A DNA stretch of 64,000 nucleotides from Xiphophorus maculatus (taxonomy: Eukaryota; Chordata; Actinopteri; Cyprinodontiformes; Poeciliidae), in the NCBI RefSeq assembly GCF_002775205.1, contig NC_036448.1:3126572-3190571 (forward strand), written 5' to 3'. Below, piece after piece: positions 35,572 to 54,218 of this stretch. The number at the start of each line of letters is the position of its first letter. Within the stretch, counting starts at the first letter, position 1. The notes under the pieces are model-generated. The model saw only the letters and a program-made list of their open reading frames with translations. It ran no database searches and was not told the DNA's origin. The position numbers and the translations under genes are program-made.

Positions 35572-35914
35572 ATAGTAGATTTCTTCTCACTAACAGGTAT
35601 ACACAACGGTCTAAATGGCATGGCTTATGTTTTTTTGTCCTTTTTGTTTTAGTGTTAAATACTCTTCGTTCTTAAAGAAAAACTGTAAAAATATTTAATT
35701 GTAACTAATTATAAGATCTCTTTCAGGGTGTAGAAGGAAGGTGGCAGTGGTACGACAGGTGGTCTGTTTGTGGTCGTCAGAGCTGTTGTGTTCAGGGACA
35801 GACGGACAAAAAAAAAAAAAAACGAGGCCGGGTCACGTTACATCCAGTAGGGGGTTTCACCGTGAAGATGGAGTCATGTTACCATTTAAAGTAAACCTGA
35901 AAGGAGAACGCGGA

Positions 35915-43315
<7,401 letters not shown>

Positions 43316-45250
43316 CCCTTCTGCCGGGTCGGACAGAGCGACAGTCACAGCTCTGTCTTTCCAAACTTATCAGTCCTTACAGTTTTCGTCGCTTCCCGTC
43401 GCTGCTCTCTAGGAAGCTAGCTGAGAGGCTAGCCGAGCAGATAAACACCCAAACTGCTGCCGTTTAACGGGGCTGTCACCCCGCGTACCGTGTTCGGCCT
43501 TCAAGCCCAACGGAGGACCGAACAGGCCCGGCGAGACAGCGAGCTACTGACCGACACGCTCCATGGTATGTTCTCGGTGAGGACGGAGGGAGAAAAAAAA
43601 AATCTCTTTCCGTGAATTAATATTTAATTCATTTCAGGGAGCGCTTAGCCTGTTGTTCATTTAAAGCTTGAGGAGGACAAAATAATGGCTCAGGCCGACT
43701 ACGCATGCGCTGTGTGTAGGAAGCCGATGGAATTCTGGGAGGTGTATTTCTACACTTGTAGCAGAAAGTTTTCAACCTGATATTTTTAATAGTTATGCTA
43801 AAATTTTAAAGCTGATATGGAGATATTAAAGTGATGTTGTTGTTTTTAATTAAATAGTGTGGGGTTATAATCAATAATAGCTTATTTTCATGTAGCTAAC
43901 AGATGTCGATTTGCCGTGAAATAAACAACATTTTTCTATGAATTGTAAATAAAGTCATAGAAAATCTCCAGATTTTAATATTGTGTTGTTTGACCAAAAA
44001 GCAACTCATCTCGGAGCAGTAGTTACATTCACTCTTAAAGATATAATTAGAGACTAAACGTGTTAATCCACACGACTCTATGGTGTTAGAAAGAGGTTTC
44101 CACTTAATGCTACTCAAAATCAACAGTGTGCAAGAAACTCATAAAACTATGATGCAAGGTTCATACAAAACAAAATACATAAGCACAATCTCATATGTAA
44201 GTCCTTCTCCTCCGTTCTTTACTCCCCCATTGCTGCATACATTTAAAATATTTTCTTCAGCATGATCAGACCCTATTTTGACAATAGAACTGGATAACGT
44301 AATACTAGAACTGGATAGATATGTAAACAAGAGGACAAAAAGGGTGCATACAAAATTATGGAAATAGTGACCTGATTAGGGTGGATGTGTGCATGTTACT
44401 CATTCAAATAAATAAATAAAAACTGAATAAGCGGGAGGCATTTTGTAGATGGCCATTCTCTATTATTTATTTCGCCGGATGATTCCTTAATAAAGAAGCA
44501 TCCTGCTGTAATGTGAGAGTAGTTTTATGACCTCTTTACCACCTAGTATAGCGGCTCTCGTTTCCGCGAGCACTGAAAGTCTCAAGCTCCGCCCCCCGCA
44601 GTCATGCACGCGATTGTGATTGGAGCAACAGCCACTCTTTACTTGCGTTTGGAGCCGTACAGTTGCTCGCTGATTGTCTCCAGCAGAAGCTGTTTATTTA
44701 ACGAATGGAACATTGATTTGACATGACATTTTAAAGCTTGGACCAAAAAAACAAAAAAAACAAACCCAAACCGTAAGTAGTCACTCAGGGTCCATAGCTC
44801 TGTCCCTCCATTGGAGACGGTATGCGGTTCTCGGCTCACGGCTTTGCTAACATACCAACGCGGGCTACTGTTCATGGCTTGCTAATGTTAAATAGTGTGT
44901 TAGCCAATTTTAGTTAATTAGCGTAATGTTAGTTTATATTCAGGCTGAACATGGCGTCTTTCATTCTGTGACATTGAAAACGCGTGTCAGCAACAGCTAC
45001 ACTCATGTCAGTGTTATGTAATTCAACGCAGTGCTGCGAGAAACGCTGTTTTTCATCCAGTATTTATGAAGCATGGCTGTTACACCCCATATCTTTCACC
45101 ACCGTAGTCCTCTCAGCCACTGCCGGACAGTCTCTTCAGACGAGCCAGACAACATGTTGTGACTACACGGCAGCTTCTAGGCGGGGCTATAGCTGAGACT
45201 GTCCAAATTAGCCGTAAATGATTCTGCTCGAAATAAATTCAGCCGCTTAA
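43316..45250. promoter_or_regulatory. stk25 / mff divergent upstream region
   Basis: stk25 (minus) and mff (plus) start on opposite sides. CpG-rich patches at 43380-43570 (stk25 5' UTR and promoter side) and 44560-44640 (CTCCGCCCCCC GC box, GATTGGAGC reverse CCAAT box) suggest two separate promoters rather than one shared. AT-rich sequence lies between. The non-coding first exons could not be placed with confidence. Confidence 0.45.
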
Positions 45251-45654
45251 GCAGTAGTTATCCACTGGCATGGAGAAGGGCAGCATTATTGAAGTCGTGT
45301 GACTTCATAATTTCTACCATTAGATGCTATAGTATGTGTGTATGAGGTTACAAGAAGAAGAATCTAAGTGTTATTAATAATTTATAATAAATAATTCAAA
45401 AGATGAATTGGTCAGTCCGCTTTGATGGATGCCATGCCAGGCTTCTCGTCCTGCCTCAGCCAGAGTCCCTCCTGTTTTCTGTCAGAATGGCACTGGGGCC
45501 TACCAGACGGGGAATCGTGGGTAACCCCAGAGATTAGTGGGTGCCATTTAAAACCAAACCTTTCGTTTCATCTTACCCACTCCATTCTTTTGCTTCTAGG
45601 AAATATGTGTCAGTTGAATTGGTAGAGATTTGTAGGTTCGGTTTTAAACTCTAG

Positions 45655-45945
45655 CTACAGTCTGGTGTTCGACAACAGGACCAGACTGCAGTGGACAATC
45701 AGGTCTACAGAGAGGATCATCAGGGCTTATTTTATCTCCATCCTGAACTTGTACAGAACTAGGGTCAGGAAAAGGGAAGCTAACATCTCTGCAGACCCCA
45801 CACATCCTGGACACAAACCGTTTACTTTCAGGTCATTGCTACAGAGTGCTCTTTGTAAAAAAAAAAAAACACTCAGTACTGCGACAGTTTCTTTCCTCAG
45901 GCTGTCTGATGAACACCCTAGTAGAGTCAGTGTTTCCACTATAAA
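45655..45945 (+). mobile_element. LINE ORF2 3' fragment
   Basis: One long frame reads TRLQWTIRSTERIIRA ... REANISADPTHPGHKPFTF and then LLQSALCKKKK. This is the C-terminal segment of fish non-LTR retrotransposon ORF2 proteins (AERIIG ... DPTHPAHxLFxLLPSGRRYR). The active-site domains are absent. It lies upstream of the mff coding exons, probably in a 5' UTR intron. Confidence 0.75.
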
Positions 45946-47055
45946 ACAAATGGCAATATTTTACACCATTTTAAACAAAACCCATCAGGTGTGCATTTAT
46001 TTTAATCTCAAAAGTTTTTATATTTTATATATTTTTACATCAGATTTCTTGTTTCCCGCTCTCTTGTGGCCACAGGCATGTATGGAGCCCTCGAGGGGAG
46101 ATGGGGGAAAACATTTCTTTTGCGTTCCCTCGCAATACTGTACTGATCCGTTCATGCGGCATAATTGAATACTGTAAGCCTTTCTCTTTAGGATAGAAAG
46201 GCACCACAAACCTATGATATAAACAGAAACTTTCCCTAATTAGGAAAGAAATAAAAATACATCCTAATTTGGACTTTTTTTGAGTTATTATTGTGGGGTA
46301 ATAAGTCATCTGACAGTTTTGATGGTGTCTCTATTGTGCTGGTTGTCTGAATTGTTTAAAGGGCCGCTTTCATGTTCAGTTCCATCTCAACCTTAACAGA
46401 CATAAACATGCAGTGAATAAATCGATTTTCAATCAGTTTTTTGCACCAAAGACTTAATAATAATAAACACGTTTCATTATTATAAAACACGGCAAACTAA
46501 TGATGGTAGAGGGCCGCACTGGGTTACAAGGAGATATTAACAACCTTACATGACCTAGTATTAAGGCAGAAAGTACGGTGGCATCGTAAGAAGGGCTTTC
46601 AGTATTCGATTATGCCGCATAATTGATCAGTAGATTATTGTGAGGGGACTCAAAAGAAAAAAATTTCCCATGTCCCCTGGAGGGCTCCGTAGGCATGTGC
46701 GTCTTCTGACTTCATTTTGAACATGTTACTGACACAGGAAGCGGCCAACTTCAGTCAGTAACAACATCCACAATGAAGAGTGTTTTAGTCACTGTTACCC
46801 AGCCATGCCTAGGTATGTTGTGATCCCTGATAGGGAAAACATTAAAGTTTAGAATTTTCCGATTGCTCGTGAGAAATCAGGCTGATTTGTACTTTAGTTC
46901 ATCTGAAAGTAAAATAACTTGAAGGCTTCATTTGCATCTGTAATCTTGTAGGTAAGAAAATCAGAATGTCTATATGTGAGAGACACCGAATCCCAGCAAC
47001 ATATATTCAAAGAAACTTTTTTTAAATTTTATTTGTCTATTTGACAGCAGGCTGG

Positions 47056-49975
47056 ATGAGTGGGCCAAGTTTTACCCCGCCTGCTGAGGTGGCTGAGATA
47101 AACCGCATCCATTATGAGCTGGAGTACACAGAGGGCATCAGCCAGCGCATGCGAATTCCTGAGACCCTCAAGGTGGCGCCGGAGAGCAGATCGGGGGCCG
47201 CTCTGCTTCAGCCACCTCTACCGGTTCACACAACTCTGATGCAGGTTCCTGAAAGAATTGTTGTTGCAAGTAAGATACTGGGTTTGTGTCATTAATAATA
47301 AACATTCAAAATAAAACATAGATGGAGCAGTTCAAGTTGTAGAGCTGCTGCGGACCATGCAGGACAACCGGCTCTAAAACCATCATCAGTGGGATGCTGG
47401 AAGTGGTAAAATAAATGTTCCTTTCTTTTTTTTTTCTTGCAGGTGACAATGGAGAGTCGAGGTTTGTTCAACCAAGAGATTTAGATCTAATTCAGTCAGT
47501 TCCATCGGTGGACCTCCTGAACATGAAGGCCCCGCCGCGTGTCCTCACCCTTACAGAACAGCCGCTGGACTCTCTGGAAATGGACCAAGCTGCTAACTCA
47601 CAGAGTAATCCCAGCCAAACTGTGAGTACAATCAGACTCTAGTTTTGTGGATTGTAATATAAACTCTAATAATAATTAAGCATCTGAGCACCAAAAATCT
47701 GGAACAAACTTCCAGAAAACTGCAAAAGAACCGAAACACAGAGTTCCTTTAAATCTACACTAAAAACTCAACTGTTTAGCTTTTGAAACCTAATCATGAA
47801 ACAATCAGTAATGATGTGCAAAATGTAATGTTGACTGTGTGTTCGATGACTTTGTAATTTTGTGTTTTTATGATGTAAAGTACTTTGAAATGCCTTGTTG
47901 CTCAAAGACGCTATACAAAAAAAATTTGATTGATTGATTCTATTCATAATCTCTGCTAGTTCTATGTTATTGGAAATTTTACGTCTCATGTTGATATCCC
48001 GGTAGTATCTGGAAGCTTCTCTGGACAGACCAGTGCATACAGGCCCAGTCAGTCCAGTCAAAGCTGTCAGTTTTATCACACTGGTCACTGAAAATCTTAA
48101 GTGGAGTGTTACCAAAGAGAGATCCTCAGGACCCACTGTCCTGTGTGTTTTAGGCTTTTCCCTTCTGTCACACATCCAACTTACATGAATTTCTGATTAG
48201 TCTTCTGCTTCACGTGATGGCATGCTGAGACGATCATCAGCAGGAAAGCTGTTGATTTTGGCCATTTAATGATTCAGGATTTTCAATAACACGTGGTCAC
48301 TAAATGTTAGCTTTAATGTGAGCCTGGAATTCATTGATCTCTTTCCGTGTGTTACAGGCCAGTTATAGCACCCGCTCTCGGAGGGAACGCAGTGCAAGTG
48401 AGAACATACCAGGTCGTCATGGCAGCCATTGTAGCAGAGGGGATGTAAGGTAAGAAAACCTGAAGCGCTGCTGATCCCTAAAGGTCCCTAAAGTCTATTT
48501 GTCATCATTGTTTATTAATCTACAGGTTCTTCCAACCTTCCCCCTGTGCTAGCGTAACCCCCTCCCCCTCCGCCCCCCCTGTCCGCCTCTGTCCTCCCCT
48601 CTGTTCTCCAGAAGACGCAAACATCAACCTGTATACAGCTGCTGGGTTTCTGTCTTACGTTCAGTCAACGACACGCCGTGCTTACCAGCAGGTCCTCGAA
48701 ATCTTGGACGATAGCCACCGGAGGTGAGATTTTTTTGGTTGTTTTCTCCATAAAGATGGCCAGCTCTGATCGTTTGAATTGAATGTATATACAAACCTTG
48801 GCAGCAACAACTGCCATCAACTGTCTGTAATTTTTTTACAAACAGTTTTTTACATCAATTTGGAGGAATTGGGGATCACTCTTCTGTGCAGAATTGGTTT
48901 ATATCACCCACAATGGAAGGTTCTTAAGTTTGAATGGCCTGTTTAAGGTCAAGCCACATCATCTTAATAAAATACAAGTCTGGATTTTGACTGAGCTGCT
49001 TCATAGATTCATTTTGGTTTAGATTTTTTAAAGCGTGAACTAAAGGTCAAGAGCTCATAGTCAGACATTGTCCTTCAGTATTTTTTTGCTAGAGAGCAGA
49101 ATTCACCGTTCCATCAGTTAACCTTTAAACCCCTCCAGCTGTCATCACTCTACACTAGATACAATGCAATACCCTTTCCAAAACTCAAGAGTTTGGCAAT
49201 TTTCCCCAAAACTCTTGAGGATCATCAAGATGTTTTTGGGCCTTTGTTTAGTCTCTTTGGTCAGCAGTGGTTCTTGGCCCTGGTCCTCTCTAATGAATGT
49301 GATTTTTAGCTAGCTTTCCTATTGTTGAATCATGACTCCTGAACTTGATTGAGCCAAGTAAGGCCTGCAGAACTTTAAGTGTTCTGGGTTCTGCAAAATT
49401 GCAAAAAACTGTAGTGATTGATTAATGAAAGCAATTTGGTTACTGGCGTAAAAGAACAAGAAAATTAATGTTGTTGGATATATGTATATTGAATTTCAGA
49501 GTATTGTTCGGGATGCTGGTTATTTTATTAATGTAACCAAAGATGTGTTAATTTCCACAGAACCCACTTGGACTTGGCTTTGGATATGAACCCTGACGAA
49601 TCTGGCTTAGTTGATGCTTCATCCCTGCGGCGTCAGGTAATGAGTCCCGTAATCTTAAACTCTGTCTTTGTCAACATTTAACTCTTTTTCATTTGAAATG
49701 ATTAGGTCTGAAACAGGGACTGGATGTGTTAGTGTTTGGGGAATTTGTTAGGTTCCCTACCACAGCCCAGCAGAGTTAGCGCTCAACATTTTTATTTTTT
49801 TTTAAAGTGTGCAAGTAAACATTGACATTCTTGTGCTCCCCAGATTGTGAAGCTCAACAGACGTCTGCAGCTGCTGGAGGAAGAAAACAAAGAACGCTCC
49901 AAGCGAGAGGTGGCCCTGTACTCGACCACGGTGGCGTTCTGGCTCATTAACTTGTGGATCTGGTTACGTCGCTAA
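47056..49975 (+). CDS. mff: mff (mitochondrial fission factor), complete coding region
   Basis: A tail-anchored outer mitochondrial and peroxisomal membrane protein that recruits the dynamin DRP1 for fission. Coding exons: 47056-47269, 47443-47621, 48358-48449, 48526-48723, 49561-49636 and 49844-49975; phases agree, giving 296 residues. Visible parts are the DRP1-binding N-terminal repeats (LEYTEGISQRMRIPE, then MQVPERIVVA, RVLTLTEQPLD), the AMPK-type site RRERSASENI (human RERSMSEN), the exon segment FLSYVQSTTRRAYQQVLEIL, a coiled coil (KLNRRLQLLEEENKERSKRE) and the C-terminal anchor (STTVAFWLINLWIWLRR). The start MSGPSFTPPAEVAEI resembles the long mammalian form; an upstream non-coding exon is likely. 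Human isoforms skip some middle exons. Confidence 0.93.
47655..47945 (+). mobile_element. LINE 3' end with (ATTG)n tail
   Basis: It reads SGTNFQKTAKE-like and L-K-L-C-type residues of an ORF2 C-terminus, then the 3' UTR string GTACTTTGAAATGCCTTGTTG, CTATACAAA and a TTGATTGATTGATT tail. This is the common end of a fish non-LTR retrotransposon. It lies in mff between exons 47443-47621 and 48358-48449. Confidence 0.75.
48090..48180. mobile_element. Decayed relative of the 19131 MITE
   Basis: GAGATCCTCAGGACCCACTGTCCTGTGTGTTTTAGGC follows the interior of the 19131 family (split: GAGGACCAGGG-like start, TGTTTTAGGCATTTCC). Only the left half is recognisable. Confidence 0.5.
48850..49420 (-). mobile_element. 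Tc1-like transposase remnant (reverse)
   Basis: The plus strand follows, in order, a well-known fish Tc1-like sequence read in reverse: CACTCTTCTGTGCAGAATTG, AAGGTCAAGCCACATCATCT, AGAGCAGAATTCACCGTTCC, CTCTTGAGGATCATCAAGAT and AAGTAAGGCCTGCAGAACTT. It is decayed and lacks a clear open frame or terminal repeats. It lies in the mff intron after exon 48526-48723. Confidence 0.7.
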
Positions 49976-51297
49976 ACCAGGATACAGCCCGAATCTCCAA
50001 AAACACTGGAAGTCAAAGTAAATCCTTGTTCAGTCAGGATAGGTCTCTTCTGGCATTCCACAATAATTAAAAAAAACAAATGTTGTTTTTGTTTGGGTTT
50101 TTTTTTTTATTACAGATTTCATTATTATCTCTGACTAGGTAACCCCTGAACCAATGAAACCAGAAAGTGTTCAAAATTTGGAAAACGTAAAGAGCTACAG
50201 ATGCTTTCTGGATGTGTTATGTACACTCAGTATACATCATGTTCTTGCTAGTTTTTACCCACAAAATGAAGGCCAGAAAATGGTTGATTTTATTTTGTGA
50301 GCCACTGTTGTCACATGTAAAACTAGTTATCTGACTGAGTTAAAATAATTTTACTGTGGCTATTAATGAATAATCCTGACACCAAACACTGAGACAAAGC
50401 TCACTACAAGTCAGTTAAAATGTTACAAAAACGGGTGAAAATAAAAAATAACAGTGGTGTTCAATTGACAGCAACAACCACTTTGCAAATATTTATAGTA
50501 CTAAATATTTCATAATATAATTTAAAGGAAGAGTGTTCATAATATCAGTTCCCATTTTACACTCTAATTATTTTCATCTATTTGCATATTTTGGACAACA
50601 GTTTTTACCTTGGTTTGAGCAAAGTAACCTTTACACATGTAGGGAGATTTAAAGGCTTGAACAGAAAAAAAGAGAGACTTGTACTAGTAAAAACAAAACT
50701 CATCTGTTACTGACAGGCCTCTGTTAAACTGAGCAGCACGTGTTTGAAAAGACTCACAAGACTAACAAGGATTTCTTTAAGTGACTAAAGTTTTAGGTCT
50801 CAGACCTAGGCTGAAATGTAGGTGCCCTGCTGTGGCCATCACTAACCATTCGTAAAGTGTCAAAATATATAATAATTTTGCAGATGCCATAGCTATTTCC
50901 CTGCATGTCACATGTTTAGGAGATTCTCATATGTTTTATCTGAACAGTGTATCTGTGGTTTGGGGGGAAGGCTTACCATGATCTGTTACGTGAAGATTTT
51001 GCATACTATTCACAGAGCTGGAGCTGTTTTTGTTTTGTTTTGTTTCTCAGATTAAAGCCATTAATCCTATTGTTTTATTCATTATGAATTTCGCTGTAAA
51101 TCCAGGAGCCAATGTGTTCATGCTCAGGTGTAGTAGATGAAGACTTGTTTTTGAATAGCATATATTCATCTGTTGTGCATCCTTCTTATGGGAACATTAC
51201 ATACATATGTATTAATATTTATTTAAAGCGAGGATACGTTAGGTTGATATTTTGTTTCTAATTTATTCATTTGTGAAATGTCTGTAAATATTGCTAT

Positions 51298-51303
51298 AAT
51301 AAA
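51298..51303 (+). terminator. mff polyadenylation signal
   Basis: AATAAA 1.32 kb after the mff stop codon, about 285 bp before the FEN1-like start codon. The region 49976-51297 reads as a long AU-rich 3' UTR. Confidence 0.6.
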
Positions 51304-51586
51304 TGCTGGAGGTCCATTTCCTCAAAACCCGTCTGTTTGCTCAGTACTGACCCCTACCGTCCACTTTGGCGACGTGCCGAGATGAGGAAAACGATGTTGT
51401 GTTTAAATGGCTGAAATTCGTTGAAGATAAAAACGCATTTTAGTCAACCGCTGTGTTTCTAAACGGATACAAAGTCGATTTACCGTGAGATATACTGAGA
51501 ACCCGACGCTATTTTTGTTTTATTTTCTCCTTTGTTTTTCAAACCGGAAGTGGGAGAAAAACAAAACCCCATATGTGATTAGGAGG

Positions 51587-54129
51587 ATGGGGATCACTAA
51601 ACTGGCTGATTTAATTCGTTCTGAAGCTCCAGATGCAGTTTCTTATAAGGATATCAGTGACTATACAGGTAATACAGGACTGAACGCCGACCAGCTTGAT
51701 CTGCCTTAAATATCTCTAACAAAGGTTGCTAGCAGCTAACGTTAGCATTCATAAAGCTTCTAAGTTGATTATATACCACAAAGCAGTCACTTTGATGCTA
51801 ATTAAATCAGTAAATGACGTTGCAGTGCTTTTACATGAAGTCAAATTCAAAATCCTGTTATCTGGTCTAACCCTAGTAAACAGTATGTAAACTTAAACTG
51901 TTGCCATATGTGGAAAAGAACCTTCTAGTTAAATATCTCTGTAAGGTCTAATAATTTATTAAGAAATTACACAAATAATGTAAATAATAGCCATGTGCTG
52001 CTTAGAAAATGCATACATTTTTTTTACTGATCATCAGGAAGTCTAAACAGCTATAGCTTAGATGTGTGCCATACATAAAATATATTCATAAATAAATTAT
52101 CTTATTTTTATTATTCTTACGTTATTCTGGGCAGGATTATAAGATCTTCTCCAAACATTTCATTTTTATGCAGAGAACTGTCATGTATAAATCCACAAAT
52201 ATGCATAAATTGTATAAGTTCAGTGGTTTATGGAACCACCTGTAAGCAACAATAACGTGAAGTAATTATGATTTCGCTCTCATGCAGGGGCGCAGCTAAG
52301 TACTTTCAGATCAGAGGTGTATGCAGAGAGATAATCTAATCAAACAACTTTCCTTTTCACATTCGAAGAGAAAACATCTTGTGATTCATTTATTTATCAA
52401 ATGAAATCTTTTGAAACCGATTCTTTTTGTTCTGCCATCAAGGAAATATCTGTTCAGTTTGTCCTTTGGGAAATTATGTCAGTGACAGAAAACAGTAAGT
52501 TAATAACTCTTGTGTAGTTTCATGTTCATTGCGCTGCCGCTGTATTCCACCGCAGGGAAAGTCATCGCCTTGGATGCCTCAGTGGTTCTGAACCAGTTTC
52601 GAGCAGCAACACCCTCTTTGAGGTGAGAGATCTTTGAGAAATACTTGTCAGAAAAAATACAAACACCTGTACTGTTAAAAAAAAAAAAAAAAAAGTCCAA
52701 CAATTCAGCTATAAATGCCAAAATAGCTTCTCTTCCATGTTGATGGTGTTGGGTTTCTTCTCCACAGCCCTCTGACTGGACTCTTTTTCCGCACACTGAC
52801 CTTCCTGGAACACGACATAAAGCCGGTCTTTGTATTTGATGGAAAGCCTCCCGTGGAAAAGACACCTGTTGTAAGAAATATTGACAGCCTGCGTGTTTTG
52901 AATTGTTTTTGGGGAGCATTTTGAGTCGGAGAACATTTGTGTGGGACCAATGACCATTTCCTGTTTTGCTCAAATCAGCACTTTAACTGGTCTGCTATAG
53001 AAACGGCAGACTGACTGTTGACTGATTCCAGATTTTTAAAACAATCTCTCTCGCTGATTGAGACTTGCTTTTCTGCAGCTGGAGAGGCGAGCCGAGGCAG
53101 CTGGTTGGAGCTCCCCCAAAAGAACAGGAGAAGGTCCACATGCACAAAGAGTGTAAAAGGATCTTTCTTTATCATATTTAGATGTTTCCAAATTCTGATG
53201 TTATTGAATCATTCTTTTATGCAGCATCAGCCCAGACTAAGGATTCCATTGAGCTACTGAAACGTATGGGTGTGCCTGTCATCCAGGTACAACTTTGTTT
53301 CAGCTTCCACCATCATGCATTTTCTTTTTTGAATTTTTTTTTCATACTTCATACACAGAATTCTACCTTTCAGGCTCCAGGGGACGCTGAAGCGCAGTGT
53401 GCCCGGCTGGTGAGAGACGGGGTTGTGGATGCAGTGGCCTCCGAGGACATGGACACGCTGCCCTTTGGAGCAAACGTTCTCATTCGTCAGCTGAATGCTA
53501 AGAAGGACAGGTGTGGATTGTTGAAACTGCAGTATGTAACTTTTATAAAAATGTACATTTATTTTACATATTTGTCAAGTCTGTCACTATGTTGTAACAG
53601 TAAATTATGAGACAAATAATCTGAAAAGATCGATCTCCTCCACCTTCTCCTTGAGCTGCTATTGCCGTTTGAAGAAATGCAGCAACTAAAACAACCAATC
53701 AGAGCCAGGAGGAGGGTCTTAGCGCTGTCTGTCAGGCTTGTGTACGGGTTGCTAAATGTGCTAATGGTGGAACAACAATTTACTGTTACAGGAAAATTGT
53801 TTATCCACCTTCATTGCTAACTAGCCTTAGCATTGTCAACAGGCTATGCTAGCTGCAGCATGGAAGAGAGCAAGGAGGGGAAGGACAGGAGAGCCTGAGC
53901 AGGGCCACACAGTTGGTGATTGACAGCCATAAGACCCGCCTCCTGGCTCTGATTGGTTGTTTCTAGTTAGCACTGGGAGAAGGTGGAGGAGCTCGATTTT
54001 TTTCACAGACTATCTGTCTCATGCTGTAGTCTCATGACATAGCAACAGTTTTAACAAATATGTAAAAAACATTTTTTTATAAAAGTTACATACTGCAGCC
54101 TTAAAGTAGGTAATGTGTGAGTACACATA

Positions 54130-54218
<89 letters not shown>

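Noticed and set aside
47768-48175. 135-residue minus-strand frame in an mff intron
   Set aside because: It overlaps a LINE 3' end and a MITE relative; composition and position fit chance, with no recognisable domain.
52500-52973. 157-residue minus-strand frame across FEN1-like exons 2 and 3
   Set aside because: Antisense of real exons with a run of Phe from a poly-A tract; no domain.
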